Below, piece by piece: positions 1-5,940 of a DNA stretch of 15,338 bases (its first letter is position 1; the number at the start of each line of letters is the position of its first letter). A program made the position numbers and the translations under genes. The notes under the pieces are model-generated. The model ran no database searches, was not told the origin of the DNA, and was given only the letters and a program-made list of their open reading frames with translations. The stretch is from an uncultured Methanomicrobiales archaeon (lineage in GTDB: Archaea; Thermoplasmatota; Thermoplasmata; Methanomassiliicoccales; Methanomethylophilaceae), in contig CALAVG010000259.1 in NCBI GenBank assembly GCA_937892275.1, positions 1 through 15,338 on the forward strand, written 5' to 3'.

Positions 1-74
1 CGGTCATCAACGCCGCTGCCTGTACCGACTGCGGTGCATGCATCAGCGAGTGCCCAGCAGGTGCACTCGAGTGA
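1..74 (+). CDS. Ferredoxin-like protein, 4Fe-4S domain, C-terminal end only
   Basis: The window opens inside a reading frame (codons from base 3) that ends at the TGA at 72-74. The 23 visible residues contain a complete CxxCxxCxxxCP cluster-binding motif (C-T-D-C-G-A-C-I-S-E-C-P), the signature of a bacterial-type 4Fe-4S ferredoxin domain, followed by AGALE and the stop. A stretch ending this soon after the last cluster is typical of small 2[4Fe-4S] ferredoxins, but the domain could equally be the C-terminal module of a larger oxidoreductase subunit; the upstream part is outside the window. The role would be low-potential electron transfer in the cytoplasm. A hairpin and T-tract follow. Confidence 0.85.
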   Translation, partial: VINAAACTDCGACISECPAGALE

Positions 75-81
75 GCCTAAC

Positions 82-133
82 AGCGGCAACCCCCCGGTGC
101 CGCTTCTTAAAAAACCGTTTAAGTTACTTTTTT
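82..133. terminator. Bidirectional terminator between ferredoxin end and Zn-ribbon operon
   Basis: AGCGGCA (82-88) pairs with TGCCGCT (98-104) around a C-rich loop. On the plus strand a T6 run follows at 128-133; on the minus strand a T6 run (complement of 109-114) lies just before the stem. It sits between two convergent genes and can serve both; in archaea the oligo-T runs matter most. Confidence 0.6.
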
Positions 134-1034
134 AGCGCCTCTTCTTTACCTTCTTTAACACCATGCAGAGATCCTCTGACATTATCATCTTGAATAAGCT
201 GTCAATCTGTTCCAACACCATTTCTTCGTTCCCGCTCTCTACAGATATTATGAGGCCGTCTGTGACGATACGCCTTTTCTCGTCGATATCCACAGGTTTC
301 CCCATCATCACTACTCTCTCTTCATTTACCCCTTTAGTGAATTCTAAAGAAATCGATATTATCATTCCTAGAGCTAGTTGCTGTGTGAATACAAGTCTGT
401 CCTCGTCACGTACGCCGCTTTTGACCTCTGCATCCATCGCATCGCACACGACATCGCTGATTGGCATAATGGCCAACACCACAAACAGTAAGCTGGGAGC
501 GTGTCTTAGGATGTCCACCACCAGATAGAACAGTGTATTGATCAGGGATCTGACCTGGATTCTATCATTGACATCGAAGTCGATTTCGCAGCATGAGAGA
601 ACCAGTTCTTTTATGTAGATCTGGTAGTCTTTACCCATTAACTGTAGGATCTCGTCCACTCCCCCTTTGTATGTGCGTTCGGGGTCCTTGGAGAATTCGA
701 CGAACTTCATTTTTAGAAAATCTATGATAGTATCGTTGATGTCTTCGGTAGATTCGTTGTTGTTCTGGATCTTCCTGACGATGGCTGATGCTTTCTTGAA
801 ATCATATGAATTGACGGCTTCCGTGAACCTGAGGTAGTCATTGCTCCATTTCTTTCCCTGATGATCTCCTTTGGCCAGTTCTTCGTTCAATAGAGCCCCT
901 ACCGCCGACCCCAGTTCGTAGGAATCGTTGTCATCAAGTTTTGAACCGCAGTACATGCAGTAACCGAAACCGTTCACAGACTGGTAGATTACCTGCTTTT
1001 CGCATTTCTCACAAACCTTTATTCTGAACACCAT
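132..1034 (-). CDS. Zn-ribbon protein of unknown function, paralogue A (second gene of pair)
   Basis: A 300-residue protein from the ATG at 1034-1032. This ATG is preferred over the TTG at 1037 because GAGGTG lies 4 nt upstream of it; the start overlaps the stop of the preceding gene by one base (TGATG), so translation is coupled. The N-terminus is a short treble-clef/zinc-ribbon with C8, C11, C26 and C29 (CEKC and CMYCGSKL). The rest is mostly helical with no recognised enzyme motif; a hydrophobic stretch at about 165-195 contains HAPS at 178-181. The C-terminus is very basic (KKVKKRR). It shares the ribbon, HAPS and a later VESG motif (265-268) with the upstream gene, so the two are tandem paralogues. 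Codons end in A/T more often than in neighbouring core genes, consistent with accessory origin. Function unknown; peripheral membrane association is possible. Confidence 0.8.
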   Translation of the reverse strand: MVFRIKVCEKCEKQVIYQSVNGFGYCMYCGSKLDDNDSYELGSAVGALLNEELAKGDHQGKKWSNDYLRFTEAVNSYDFKKASAIVRKIQNNNESTEDINDTIIDFLKMKFVEFSKDPERTYKGGVDEILQLMGKDYQIYIKELVLSCCEIDFDVNDRIQVRSLINTLFYLVVDILRHAPSLLFVVLAIMPISDVVCDAMDAEVKSGVRDEDRLVFTQQLALGMIISISLEFTKGVNEERVVMMGKPVDIDEKRRIVTDGLIISVESGNEEMVLEQIDSLFKMIMSEDLCMVLKKVKKRR

Positions 1035-1948
1035 CAATCACCTCGGTAGGAATACATTGACCTGTCCTTCTTCGAGGACTTCGCAATCTTCTTCTTGGTT
1101 CTTTTCACATCCTTCTGCCCTTTGGTGATGAACCTGAAGTAATCATCTGTGGCCTTTGTTATAATCTTTGGATCTCCGGATTCAACAGCATCCTCGATCG
1201 CGGAGATAAGTTCCGAGACTTTATTCGAATCAAGCATAAAACTGTAAACGATCAGATTTGGGTCACGGTGAACATTCTTAGAGGATTTCGTTACTAACTT
1301 GTCGTATAGGATCATTAGGAAGTTCACCTTGGGGATGTTCTTTTTCGAAGGGAGGGGAATTGGTAAGCTTGGAGCTATTAATTGGATAAGCCCCTCCACG
1401 GAGGGAGCGTGATAAAGGATCTTAATTATTAGCCTGTACGCAACATTGAATGCCTCATCATTCCTGTCATCATAATCATTCAACTGCGACTGATATCTTG
1501 TTACTTCTGCTAATGTCAGCCCATATGCCCATGAAGAGAATGAGCTGTCCATGCCACTGTCGTAGAATTCGATGATCCTATCCAGATCGCACGGTCTTCT
1601 TTCATCCAAGCATCTGGTTATGTGCGATGAGAACACAGCACTTAGGTTGCAGGGCAGACCTTCAAGTTCATCGTCATCGAACTGTTTACTCAGTTCAACG
1701 AGGGCCTCGGATGCATTGTGAACATCGCCGTCCAGCACGTCTTTTAAGATGTTCCCGAATTCCAGAGACCATTCCTTTAACAAGAAGTCATAATCATAGA
1801 TATAGTCCCTCAAGGAGGAATCTACATCTGGACTTATAGGCATGGAATCAGACATATCCAGTTTTGATCCGCAGAACATGCAGAAACCGTCATCCTCGGA
1901 GAGGGTCCTCTCACCGCACGAAGAGCAGTTGAGCTTCATGAATGGCAT
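1034..1948 (-). CDS. Zn-ribbon protein of unknown function, paralogue B (first gene of pair)
   Basis: A 304-residue protein if started at the ATG at 1948-1946. I chose it because the first eight residues then align position for position with paralogue A (Met to first Cys, C8, in both). A TTG at 1990 would add 14 residues and sits about 30 nt from a TATA-like box, so it remains possible. Zinc ligands are C8, C11, C23 and C26 (CSSC, CMFCGSKL). The acidic helical middle carries HAPS (180-183) in a hydrophobic segment, then AVESG (254-258), both shared with the downstream gene. The tail is strongly basic (KKKIAKSSKK), suggesting nucleic-acid or ribosome contact (inference). The stop codon overlaps the next start, making a two-gene operon. 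I do not recognise the family. Confidence 0.8.
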   Translation of the reverse strand: MPFMKLNCSSCGERTLSEDDGFCMFCGSKLDMSDSMPISPDVDSSLRDYIYDYDFLLKEWSLEFGNILKDVLDGDVHNASEALVELSKQFDDDELEGLPCNLSAVFSSHITRCLDERRPCDLDRIIEFYDSGMDSSFSSWAYGLTLAEVTRYQSQLNDYDDRNDEAFNVAYRLIIKILYHAPSVEGLIQLIAPSLPIPLPSKKNIPKVNFLMILYDKLVTKSSKNVHRDPNLIVYSFMLDSNKVSELISAIEDAVESGDPKIITKATDDYFRFITKGQKDVKRTKKKIAKSSKKDRSMYSYRGD

Positions 1949-2019
1949 ACTTTTCGAATTGGGAATATGTGTTATCAATATGTCGGTCAATAGAAATCTG
2001 GAGATCGGGTTCGCGTGTG

Positions 2020-2027
2020 TTATATGC
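2020..2027 (-). promoter_or_regulatory. TATA-like box upstream of Zn-ribbon operon
   Basis: The minus strand reads GCATATAA here. It is about 30 nt upstream of the alternative TTG start at 1990 and about 75 nt upstream of the preferred ATG at 1948, which would give a leader of roughly 45-50 nt. Confidence 0.4.
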
Positions 2028-2127
2028 CTTTGTTATGCTCATTTTCCGACAGTTTCCGCCCCGATCTTGAGAGCAAATACGGAAGGATGTACCATCCAAC
2101 TATACTTTGTAATCCAATCCAGACGAG

Positions 2128-2166
2128 AAAAGTAGGCGCAGGAGGCTTGGCGTCCTCCTGCGTTTT
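2128..2166. terminator. Strong hairpin terminator, symmetric T-runs
   Basis: CGCAGGAGG (2137-2145) pairs perfectly with CCTCCTGCG (2154-2162) around an 8-nt loop. TTTT follows on the plus strand (2163-2166) and TTTT follows on the minus strand (complement of 2128-2131). The only gene pointing into it is the small minus-strand Zn-ribbon ORF ending at 2187, which supports that ORF being expressed. Confidence 0.65.
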
Positions 2167-2186
2167 GAGCGTAAGGAAGTTTGTTT

Positions 2187-2297
2187 TTAGAACGCTGGCT
2201 CGAATCTCATCTCGAGGGGCTGACCACAGATCATGCACCTCGAAAACGGGTTCAATTCATCGTTCATTGTTCCGCAGTACTTACAAACGCATCCCAT
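2187..2297 (-). CDS. Small Zn-ribbon protein, 36 residues
   Basis: ATG at 2297-2295, stop TAA at 2189-2187. The protein has two CxxC pairs: CKYCG (C5, C8) and CMICG (C21, C24), the same spacing class as the ribbons of the two larger proteins downstream on this strand; it is otherwise just a short tail (LEMRFEPAF). A strong hairpin terminator follows 25 nt after the stop, which argues for a real transcript. No Shine-Dalgarno sequence precedes the ATG. The same frame stays open upstream for another 24 codons (to 2369) with protein-like composition but no ATG, GTG or TTG, so the gene could be a 5'-damaged remnant of a slightly longer protein. Function unknown; a stand-alone zinc knuckle usually binds protein or RNA. 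Confidence 0.55.
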   Translation of the reverse strand: MGCVCKYCGTMNDELNPFSRCMICGQPLEMRFEPAF

Positions 2298-2379
2298 GAA
2301 CTGCGGTAAGAGTTCACCATATTTATTGAGGTCTAAAGGTCGGAACTTAACCGCAGAAAATTTTGATTAGATGTATAGC

Positions 2380-2556
2380 TCAATCGTCGTCATCAGTTGG
2401 TTCTTCTTCGAAGACTACCTGATTGTTGCCCTCTTTCGCCGGCGGGATGTAGTCGGGCTTTGCCTCGGGTCTGTCGGCGGGGAATTCCTCTGCGAAGACC
2501 GATCTGTAGGCGTCGTCGGAAACTACCTTCCCGGAAGGGAACTTGTAAAGGGTCAT
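2380..2556 (-). CDS. Small acidic protein of unknown function
   Basis: A 58-residue ORF starting at the ATG at 2556-2554. Longer starts in this frame run into the aEF-1beta gene and its terminator, so this is the only sensible one. It begins MTLYKFPSG and ends in an extremely acidic tail (FEEEPTDDDD). No domain is recognised; proline and acidic residues suggest a flexible polypeptide. It lies directly behind the aEF-1beta terminator on the same strand, with its ATG only about 12 nt after the T-tract, so expression probably depends on readthrough or on a promoter I cannot see. Position behind translation genes hints at a ribosome-linked role, but that is only context. Confidence 0.6.
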   Translation of the reverse strand: MTLYKFPSGKVVSDDAYRSVFAEEFPADRPEAKPDYIPPAKEGNNQVVFEEEPTDDDD

Positions 2557-2563
2557 GTTATAC

Positions 2564-2592
2564 AAAGAAAAAGTCCAGAGGGTTGGACCCTC
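2564..2592 (-). terminator. Hairpin/T-tract terminator after aEF-1beta
   Basis: On the minus strand GAGGGT and ACCCTC (2592-2578) form a 6-bp stem with a 3-nt loop, followed six bases later by TTTTT (complement of 2568-2572). It lies 14 nt after the aEF-1beta stop. Confidence 0.6.
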
Positions 2593-2605
2593 CGTGAGAT
2601 GTTTC

Positions 2606-2875
2606 TCAGAGAACTGTGGATGCCACGCACTCGATCTCAGCGATTCCGTCGATTCCACGGAGCGCATCCTCGAGCTTGGATCCGATCTCTGCATCGGTGT
2701 CGTCGATGACGAAACCGGCCGTGATCTTCATGAGGCCGAATGCAACAGGGTTGATGCTGGTCTCAGTGATCTGGATACCTGCGGGAATCAGGGTGGGCAG
2801 TTTCTCGATGATAGCATTGAGGTCCACTTCTGTTCCCTCGGGCATGAGGTCATATCCTGCAACGATCTGTCCCAT
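2606..2875 (-). CDS. ef1b: Translation elongation factor aEF-1beta
   Basis: An 89-residue protein, exactly the size of archaeal EF-1beta, the nucleotide exchange factor that releases GDP from aEF-1alpha in the cytoplasm. The start MGQIVAGYDLMPEGTEVDL, the central INPVAFGLMKI segment and the end GIAEIECVASTVL match the alpha/beta sandwich of the family. GAGGTG lies 6 nt upstream of the ATG, giving a clear start. The gene follows the 55-residue Zn-ribbon translation protein by 9 nt in the arrangement common in archaea, and a hairpin terminator follows. Nothing unusual is seen. Confidence 0.95.
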   Translation of the reverse strand: MGQIVAGYDLMPEGTEVDLNAIIEKLPTLIPAGIQITETSINPVAFGLMKITAGFVIDDTDAEIGSKLEDALRGIDGIAEIECVASTVL

Positions 2876-2884
2876 TTCAACACC

Positions 2885-3052
2885 TCATGGTCCGATGAAT
2901 CCGCATTTCTTGCACTCGTAAGGAACACTCTGGTCGCGGCACTGGTCGCACCTTCCGATCTCGTAGTCCCCGCACTTGGGGCACTTGAAGAAAGTGTTGC
3001 CGTGGCCGATGAGTCTCTTACCGCATGAAGAGCATATTTTGTCAGCTGCCAT
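2885..3052 (-). CDS. Zn-ribbon RNA-binding protein of the translation apparatus (COG2888 type)
   Basis: A 55-residue protein with four CxxC pairs: C7/C10 (CSSC), C24/C27 (CPKC), C35/C38 (CDQC) and C47/C50 (CKKC), enough to bind two zinc ions. This composition, size and position immediately upstream of aEF-1beta define the archaeal small Zn-ribbon family predicted to bind RNA in translation. The ATG at 3052 has no ribosome-binding site but lies 25 nt downstream of a good TATA box, so the mRNA is leaderless. It is the first gene of the operon; the stop is followed 9 nt later by the aEF-1beta ATG. Confidence 0.9.
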   Translation of the reverse strand: MAADKICSSCGKRLIGHGNTFFKCPKCGDYEIGRCDQCRDQSVPYECKKCGFIGP

Positions 3053-3071
3053 GTATTGTGCGATAATATAA

Positions 3072-3081
3072 CTTATATAAA
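3072..3081 (-). promoter_or_regulatory. TATA box of the aEF-1beta operon
   Basis: The minus strand reads TTTATATAAG, centred 25 nt upstream of the ATG at 3052, the spacing expected for a leaderless archaeal transcript. Confidence 0.75.
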
Positions 3082-3180
3082 AATGTCCACTCTGAGAGGC
3101 ATATCGGTGCGGTTAGGGCATGATCGAGGCTACCGATACCATATCAAATCCATATCTGGCACATGCGATTCTCGATCGAT

Positions 3181-4224
3181 TCACGGCCTCTTCATGATAT
3201 ATCTAGCATTCTTGTTGGCACCTATCTTCTCGACCTTCCCTTCCGCCATCAGCTTCTTGATAACGGCATCTATGGTGTGGATGCTTACATCCGGCAGCTC
3301 CATCGAGATCTGTCTTTTGGATATAGGTGCCAGACTCTCATCCAGGATCCTCTCTATCCTCTCGTTCTTCTTCATCGATCTGGAGCCTTCCATCGCGAAT
3401 CTGGTGTCAAGATCGATGTAGCATTCTAGCAACATCTGCAGGAAGTATCTGATGAACGGGAAGTAATCGTTTTTGCCGTCCATCCAGCCGTTCGACGATT
3501 CGTTCAGTGCCCTGTAGTATCTGTCTCTCGTGGCTGCGATATGTTCGTCCAATGAGATGTACCTGCATATGTCGTATCCGTGCGAGTACAGCAGTTGGTA
3601 TGTCATGAGGCGGGATGTACGACCGTTGCCGTCCATGAAAGGATGGATGCAGAGATAATCGAGTATCACGCATGGGATCAGCAGCAGAGGTTCCACGCCC
3701 TCAGAATCGGCGACGAGGTATGAATCGAAAAGTTCCTGCATCGCAGCACTGACATATTCGTGAGGGACAGTGTGCATCACCGCCCTCACCCTGCCATCGG
3801 GATCCATACTGACGATCGCATTGTCGCGGCCCTTGTAGCGGCCGCGGTCCTCCTCTTTTCCTGCATGTATCATCCTGTGAAGGAGCTGGACGCTCCTGTC
3901 GTCCATGTGTATCGCATCCGGGTCGGTGTGGATGAGATCCAGGGCCTCTCCGTATCCGGCGATCTCTTCCTCCGAATGTGTCAGAGGGCGTCCTCCTCTG
4001 AGGACAAGATCGCTTATACGGTCATCCGTGGAGATGATGTTCTCGATCGCATTGGAATACTTTATCGAAGCAAGCATGGCGACCGTTCTGATGCTATCAT
4101 ACTCCTTCCTATACGCTTCCTTCCTGAAACCGTCCTTCATACGGGCTGTCTTGATCGAGGAGACCAGTTCCATGATATCCCTCGGGATGAAACTTAAGAT
4201 TGAAGCGTAATCGTCGGATCTCAT
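3181..4224 (-). CDS. Fic family protein (class II, N-terminal inhibitory helix) with C-terminal winged helix
   Basis: A 347-residue protein. The Fic core motif HPFMDGNGR is at 194-202, with catalytic H194 and the loop that binds ATP phosphates and Mg2+; such enzymes transfer AMP (or another phosphate-linked group) from a nucleotide to target hydroxyls. The N-terminal motif SNAIEN (57-62) fits the [S/T]xxxE[G/N] inhibitory helix; E61 would clamp the ATP site, so this is a self-inhibited class II Fic. The flap segment lies at about 129-158. Residues 283-345 form a winged-helix-like module (HTIDAVIKKLMAEGKVEKIG). The ATG at 4224 is 25 nt from a TATA box, so it is leaderless. No antitoxin gene is adjacent, as expected when the inhibitory helix is intramolecular. 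The target is unknown. Confidence 0.9.
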   Translation of the reverse strand: MRSDDYASILSFIPRDIMELVSSIKTARMKDGFRKEAYRKEYDSIRTVAMLASIKYSNAIENIISTDDRISDLVLRGGRPLTHSEEEIAGYGEALDLIHTDPDAIHMDDRSVQLLHRMIHAGKEEDRGRYKGRDNAIVSMDPDGRVRAVMHTVPHEYVSAAMQELFDSYLVADSEGVEPLLLIPCVILDYLCIHPFMDGNGRTSRLMTYQLLYSHGYDICRYISLDEHIAATRDRYYRALNESSNGWMDGKNDYFPFIRYFLQMLLECYIDLDTRFAMEGSRSMKKNERIERILDESLAPISKRQISMELPDVSIHTIDAVIKKLMAEGKVEKIGANKNARYIMKRP

Positions 4225-4245
4225 GATTTTATCATGTATTATTTA

Positions 4246-4253
4246 TTATAAAA
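4246..4253 (-). promoter_or_regulatory. TATA box of the Fic gene
   Basis: The minus strand reads TTTTATAA, centred about 25 nt upstream of the Fic ATG at 4224. Confidence 0.65.
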
Positions 4254-4271
4254 TACTTGATAAACAAATGG

Positions 4272-4306
4272 TTATTAGGTAAAAATTCAAGAACTATACC
4301 TGATAA
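4272..4306. repeat. Inverted repeat in the Fic/DUF89 divergent intergenic region
   Basis: TTATTAGGTA (4272-4281) faces TACCTGATAA (4297-4306): 9 of 10 positions are complementary across a 15-nt spacer. It lies between the two divergent promoters and could be an operator or a transcript hairpin. Confidence 0.4.
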
Positions 4307-4365
4307 AAAAGGTCGCAACACTATCCCGGTCATAGAATCCATCATCGTTCGGGAGCAATGTTTTT

Positions 4366-4394
4366 CTCATACCCTCATTATGTTCAGGTATGAG
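4366..4394. repeat. Inverted repeat overlapping the DUF89 start codon
   Basis: CTCATACC (4366-4373) and GGTATGAG (4387-4394) are perfect complements across 13 nt. The right arm contains the DUF89 ATG (4390) and the left arm lies about 20 nt upstream, where the transcription start of a leaderless mRNA would be controlled. Candidate operator or mRNA hairpin. Confidence 0.4.
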
Positions 4395-5265
4395 GATCCA
4401 TACCGACTGCGCCCCTTGCCTGATGAAACGCATACTTTTCCAGTCCAGACTCAACGAGGGTTCGGATGAGAAGCGTTCCGTCGAGGACAGCCTGAAGGTT
4501 TTGGCCCGGGAGTTCGATTACGGCAGGAAATCTGTGGATATCGCGACCGAGGTGCACCGCGCCTCCTATGCCGTCCTGGGGAAGGACCCGTATCACGATC
4601 TCAAGGTCAGAGCGGACGAGATTGCAGGGAGATTCATGGATCTGGCACAGCGTTATGTGGACGGGTCCGAGGACAAGCTTAGGGCATGTCTTATGGTCTC
4701 GGTCATCGGGAATATAATGGATTTCGGATCCACCGGGGGCATAGACGGTCCGGAGGAATTCGAGCCGATATTCCAGAGGCTCATGGATCAGGGACTGGGG
4801 CTCGACGATTCAGATAGGATAGCGGAGGTATTGGACAGGCCCGGGACGATCGTCTTCATGTTCGACAACTGCGGAGAGACACAGTTGGACAAGATACTGA
4901 TAAGGTATCTGAGGTCACACGGGAAGAGGGTCGTCGGTGTCGTCCGCGGGGAACCGATATTGAACGATGTGACCGCAGAGGATGCGGTCCGTTCGGGATT
5001 GGACAAGGAATTGGACAGGATGCTGACCACGGGCACGTTCTACGTGGGGATCGATTGGGATAACGTACCGGCGGACCTCATGGAGGAGATCGAGGGATGC
5101 GACCTCATCATCGCCAAGGGCATGGGCAACTTCGAGTCCCTGTCGGATGAGGACCTTCCCGTACCGGTGGTCCATGTGATGCGCACCAAGTGCAAGCCGG
5201 TGGCGGATTCGGTCGGGGTGCCGCAGGATTTGAACGTGGTGTACTGCCGCGTATACTCAGGATGA
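4390..5265 (+). CDS. DUF89 family protein (metal-dependent phosphatase-like)
   Basis: A 291-residue protein, the usual length of archaeal DUF89 proteins (COG1578). Landmarks: an N-terminal CAPC pair (C7, C10); GNIMDFG at 107-113; DNCGE at 159-163, the family's metal-site motif; RGEPILND at 186-193; KGMGNFE at 243-249; and RTKCKPVA at 265-272. DUF89 proteins are Mn/Co/Ni/Fe-dependent phosphatases acting on damaged or over-phosphorylated metabolites, as known for related eukaryotic and yeast enzymes; the substrate here is unknown. Only a weak AGG precedes the ATG, and an inverted repeat covers the start codon. It diverges from the Fic gene and ends before a hairpin with a T5 run. Confidence 0.9.
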   Translation: MRIHTDCAPCLMKRILFQSRLNEGSDEKRSVEDSLKVLAREFDYGRKSVDIATEVHRASYAVLGKDPYHDLKVRADEIAGRFMDLAQRYVDGSEDKLRACLMVSVIGNIMDFGSTGGIDGPEEFEPIFQRLMDQGLGLDDSDRIAEVLDRPGTIVFMFDNCGETQLDKILIRYLRSHGKRVVGVVRGEPILNDVTAEDAVRSGLDKELDRMLTTGTFYVGIDWDNVPADLMEEIEGCDLIIAKGMGNFESLSDEDLPVPVVHVMRTKCKPVADSVGVPQDLNVVYCRVYSG

Positions 5266-5367
5266 GATAGCTGATGTTCCGTTGCTAATGGTTATGCGGG
5301 ATCATTCATTCCATTTATCGGCTATCCCATTGTCCCGCTTTTTCACTCGATGTGTACGTATACTCAG
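5250..5367 (+). repeat. Direct repeat of the DUF89 3' end
   Basis: CGTATACTCAG occurs at 5250-5260, inside the last codons of DUF89, and again at 5357-5367. GTGTAC precedes and GAT(G/C)AG follows both copies with small gaps. This may be a relic of a duplicated 3' end or an insertion scar. Confidence 0.35.
5296..5343 (+). terminator. Putative DUF89 terminator
   Basis: GCGGGA (5296-5301) pairs with TCCCGC (5333-5338), immediately followed by TTTTT (5339-5343), starting 31 nt after the DUF89 stop. The loop is long (31 nt), so the T-run may be the active part. Confidence 0.45.
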
Positions 5368-5403
5368 TCGGATCAGCCCATCCATGTCTGTTCCGAATGG
5401 AAT

Positions 5404-5538
5404 TCACTCGGTATTGGATTTCCTTTCCCTTACTATAATTTTGACTTCGAGGTCGTTTCCCGGCTCGATTCCTAGGATCTCCTTGTCCTTGACTGTCATG
5501 GGCAGCACCCATTTACTGAGTGTTGGACATATGGTCAT
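5404..5538 (-). CDS. AbrB/MazE-like small DNA-binding protein
   Basis: A 44-residue ORF starting at the ATG at 5538-5536, with GAGGTG 6 nt upstream, an excellent ribosome-binding site. The core KWVLPMTVKDKEILGIEPGN followed by DLEVKIIV resembles the SpoVT/AbrB swapped-hairpin fold (a strand, 'IP.xVR..LGI.PGD', a strand). Such proteins are DNA-binding antitoxins or transition-state regulators. No toxin gene (PIN or MazF type) lies next to it on either strand, so it is an orphan or a remnant. Its start region, including the ribosome-binding site and the first five bases of the ORF, is similar to that of the TIGR04255 gene at 12168. Confidence 0.55.
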   Translation of the reverse strand: MTICPTLSKWVLPMTVKDKEILGIEPGNDLEVKIIVRERKSNTE

Positions 5539-5615
5539 CTCATTCACCTCATATTCATTCAATCGTTGTGAAACGTCTAGAGCTCCATGAGAGACTTGGG
5601 AGCCGTATATACGAA
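5533..5615. repeat. Degenerate copy of the divergent TIGR04255/SWIM start region
   Basis: Matches 12163-12247. GTCATCTCATT (5534-5544 and 12164-12174) is exact, ACCTC and ATTCAAT follow in both, and the SWIM coding part matches at 44 of 54 bases by eye. Homology stops abruptly on both sides. Confidence 0.65.
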
Positions 5616-5639
5616 TTCAGGTACAATATGAGGCATTGA
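5562..5639 (+). pseudogene. N-terminal relic of a SWIM zinc-finger gene
   Basis: Codons from 5562 translate to IVVKRLELHERLGSRIYE, 13 of 18 residues identical to the N-terminus of the SWIM protein encoded at 12194 (MVVNRLELRERLGNRTYE). The start codon is ATC instead of ATG, similarity ends at residue 18, and a TGA follows at 5637. Half of the differences are synonymous, so the copy was under protein-level selection before decay. It is a non-functional fragment left by duplication or recombination. Confidence 0.6.
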
Positions 5640-5901
5640 GATTTTTGATCCATTTGTACTATGCTTTGTAATACTTCGGGTGCAAGTTATTGGTTGCCCT
5701 AATAAGTTATAATAAAAATTCATTGGATTTATCCAACGAATTATCGGTACAGTTATTTCACATACTGACAGGTACGGCATACGTCTTTGGGTTGTTTCCC
5801 TGCAGTACTTTGCTATACCAACCCTCCTGATTTTCTGTACTACGTTCGAAGCGAGTTCTGTCTGACCAATCGGGATCAAAAAGAATGAATCTTTATACCA
5901 A
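5640..5901. other. AT-rich intergenic stretch without a recognisable gene
   Basis: No ORF with plausible coding character was found on either strand; the minus frame 5879-5577 lacks any recognised motif. It holds a TATA-like stretch (TTATAATAAAA near 5707) and a near-palindrome at 5717-5742. Confidence 0.5.
5717..5742. promoter_or_regulatory. Near-perfect palindrome, operator candidate (site 1)
   Basis: AATTCATTGGAT (5717-5728) faces ATCCAACGAATT (5731-5742): 11 of 12 positions pair across a 2-nt centre. The core TTGGATTTATCCAA is nearly the same as in the palindrome at 5902-5929 over the ATPase TATA box. Confidence 0.5.
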
Positions 5902-5929
5902 GAATTTAATGGATATATCCAAGAAATTC
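5902..5929 (+). promoter_or_regulatory. TATA box embedded in a palindrome upstream of the first ATPase (site 2)
   Basis: The core TGGATATATCCA (5910-5921) is a perfect palindrome, flanked by GAATTT and AAATTC as an outer perfect pair. GGATATATCC is centred 25 nt upstream of the ATG at 5941, so it is also the TATA box of a leaderless transcript. A dimeric protein bound here would block TBP, which suggests repression. Confidence 0.6.
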
Positions 5930-5940
5930 ATAGTGGTATT

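Noticed and set aside
2555..3028. 157-codon plus-strand ORF
   Set aside because: It lies opposite aEF-1beta and the Zn-ribbon gene, both clearly recognised on the minus strand.
3102..3138. Inverted repeat TATCGGT / ACCGATA between Fic and the aEF-1beta operon promoter
   Set aside because: Seven-base stem with a 23-nt spacer, no T-run and no clear relation to a start or stop; not distinguishable from chance.
5577..5879. 100-codon minus-strand ORF
   Set aside because: No motif, overlaps the SWIM relic and palindromic site 1, and has no promoter or ribosome-binding site.
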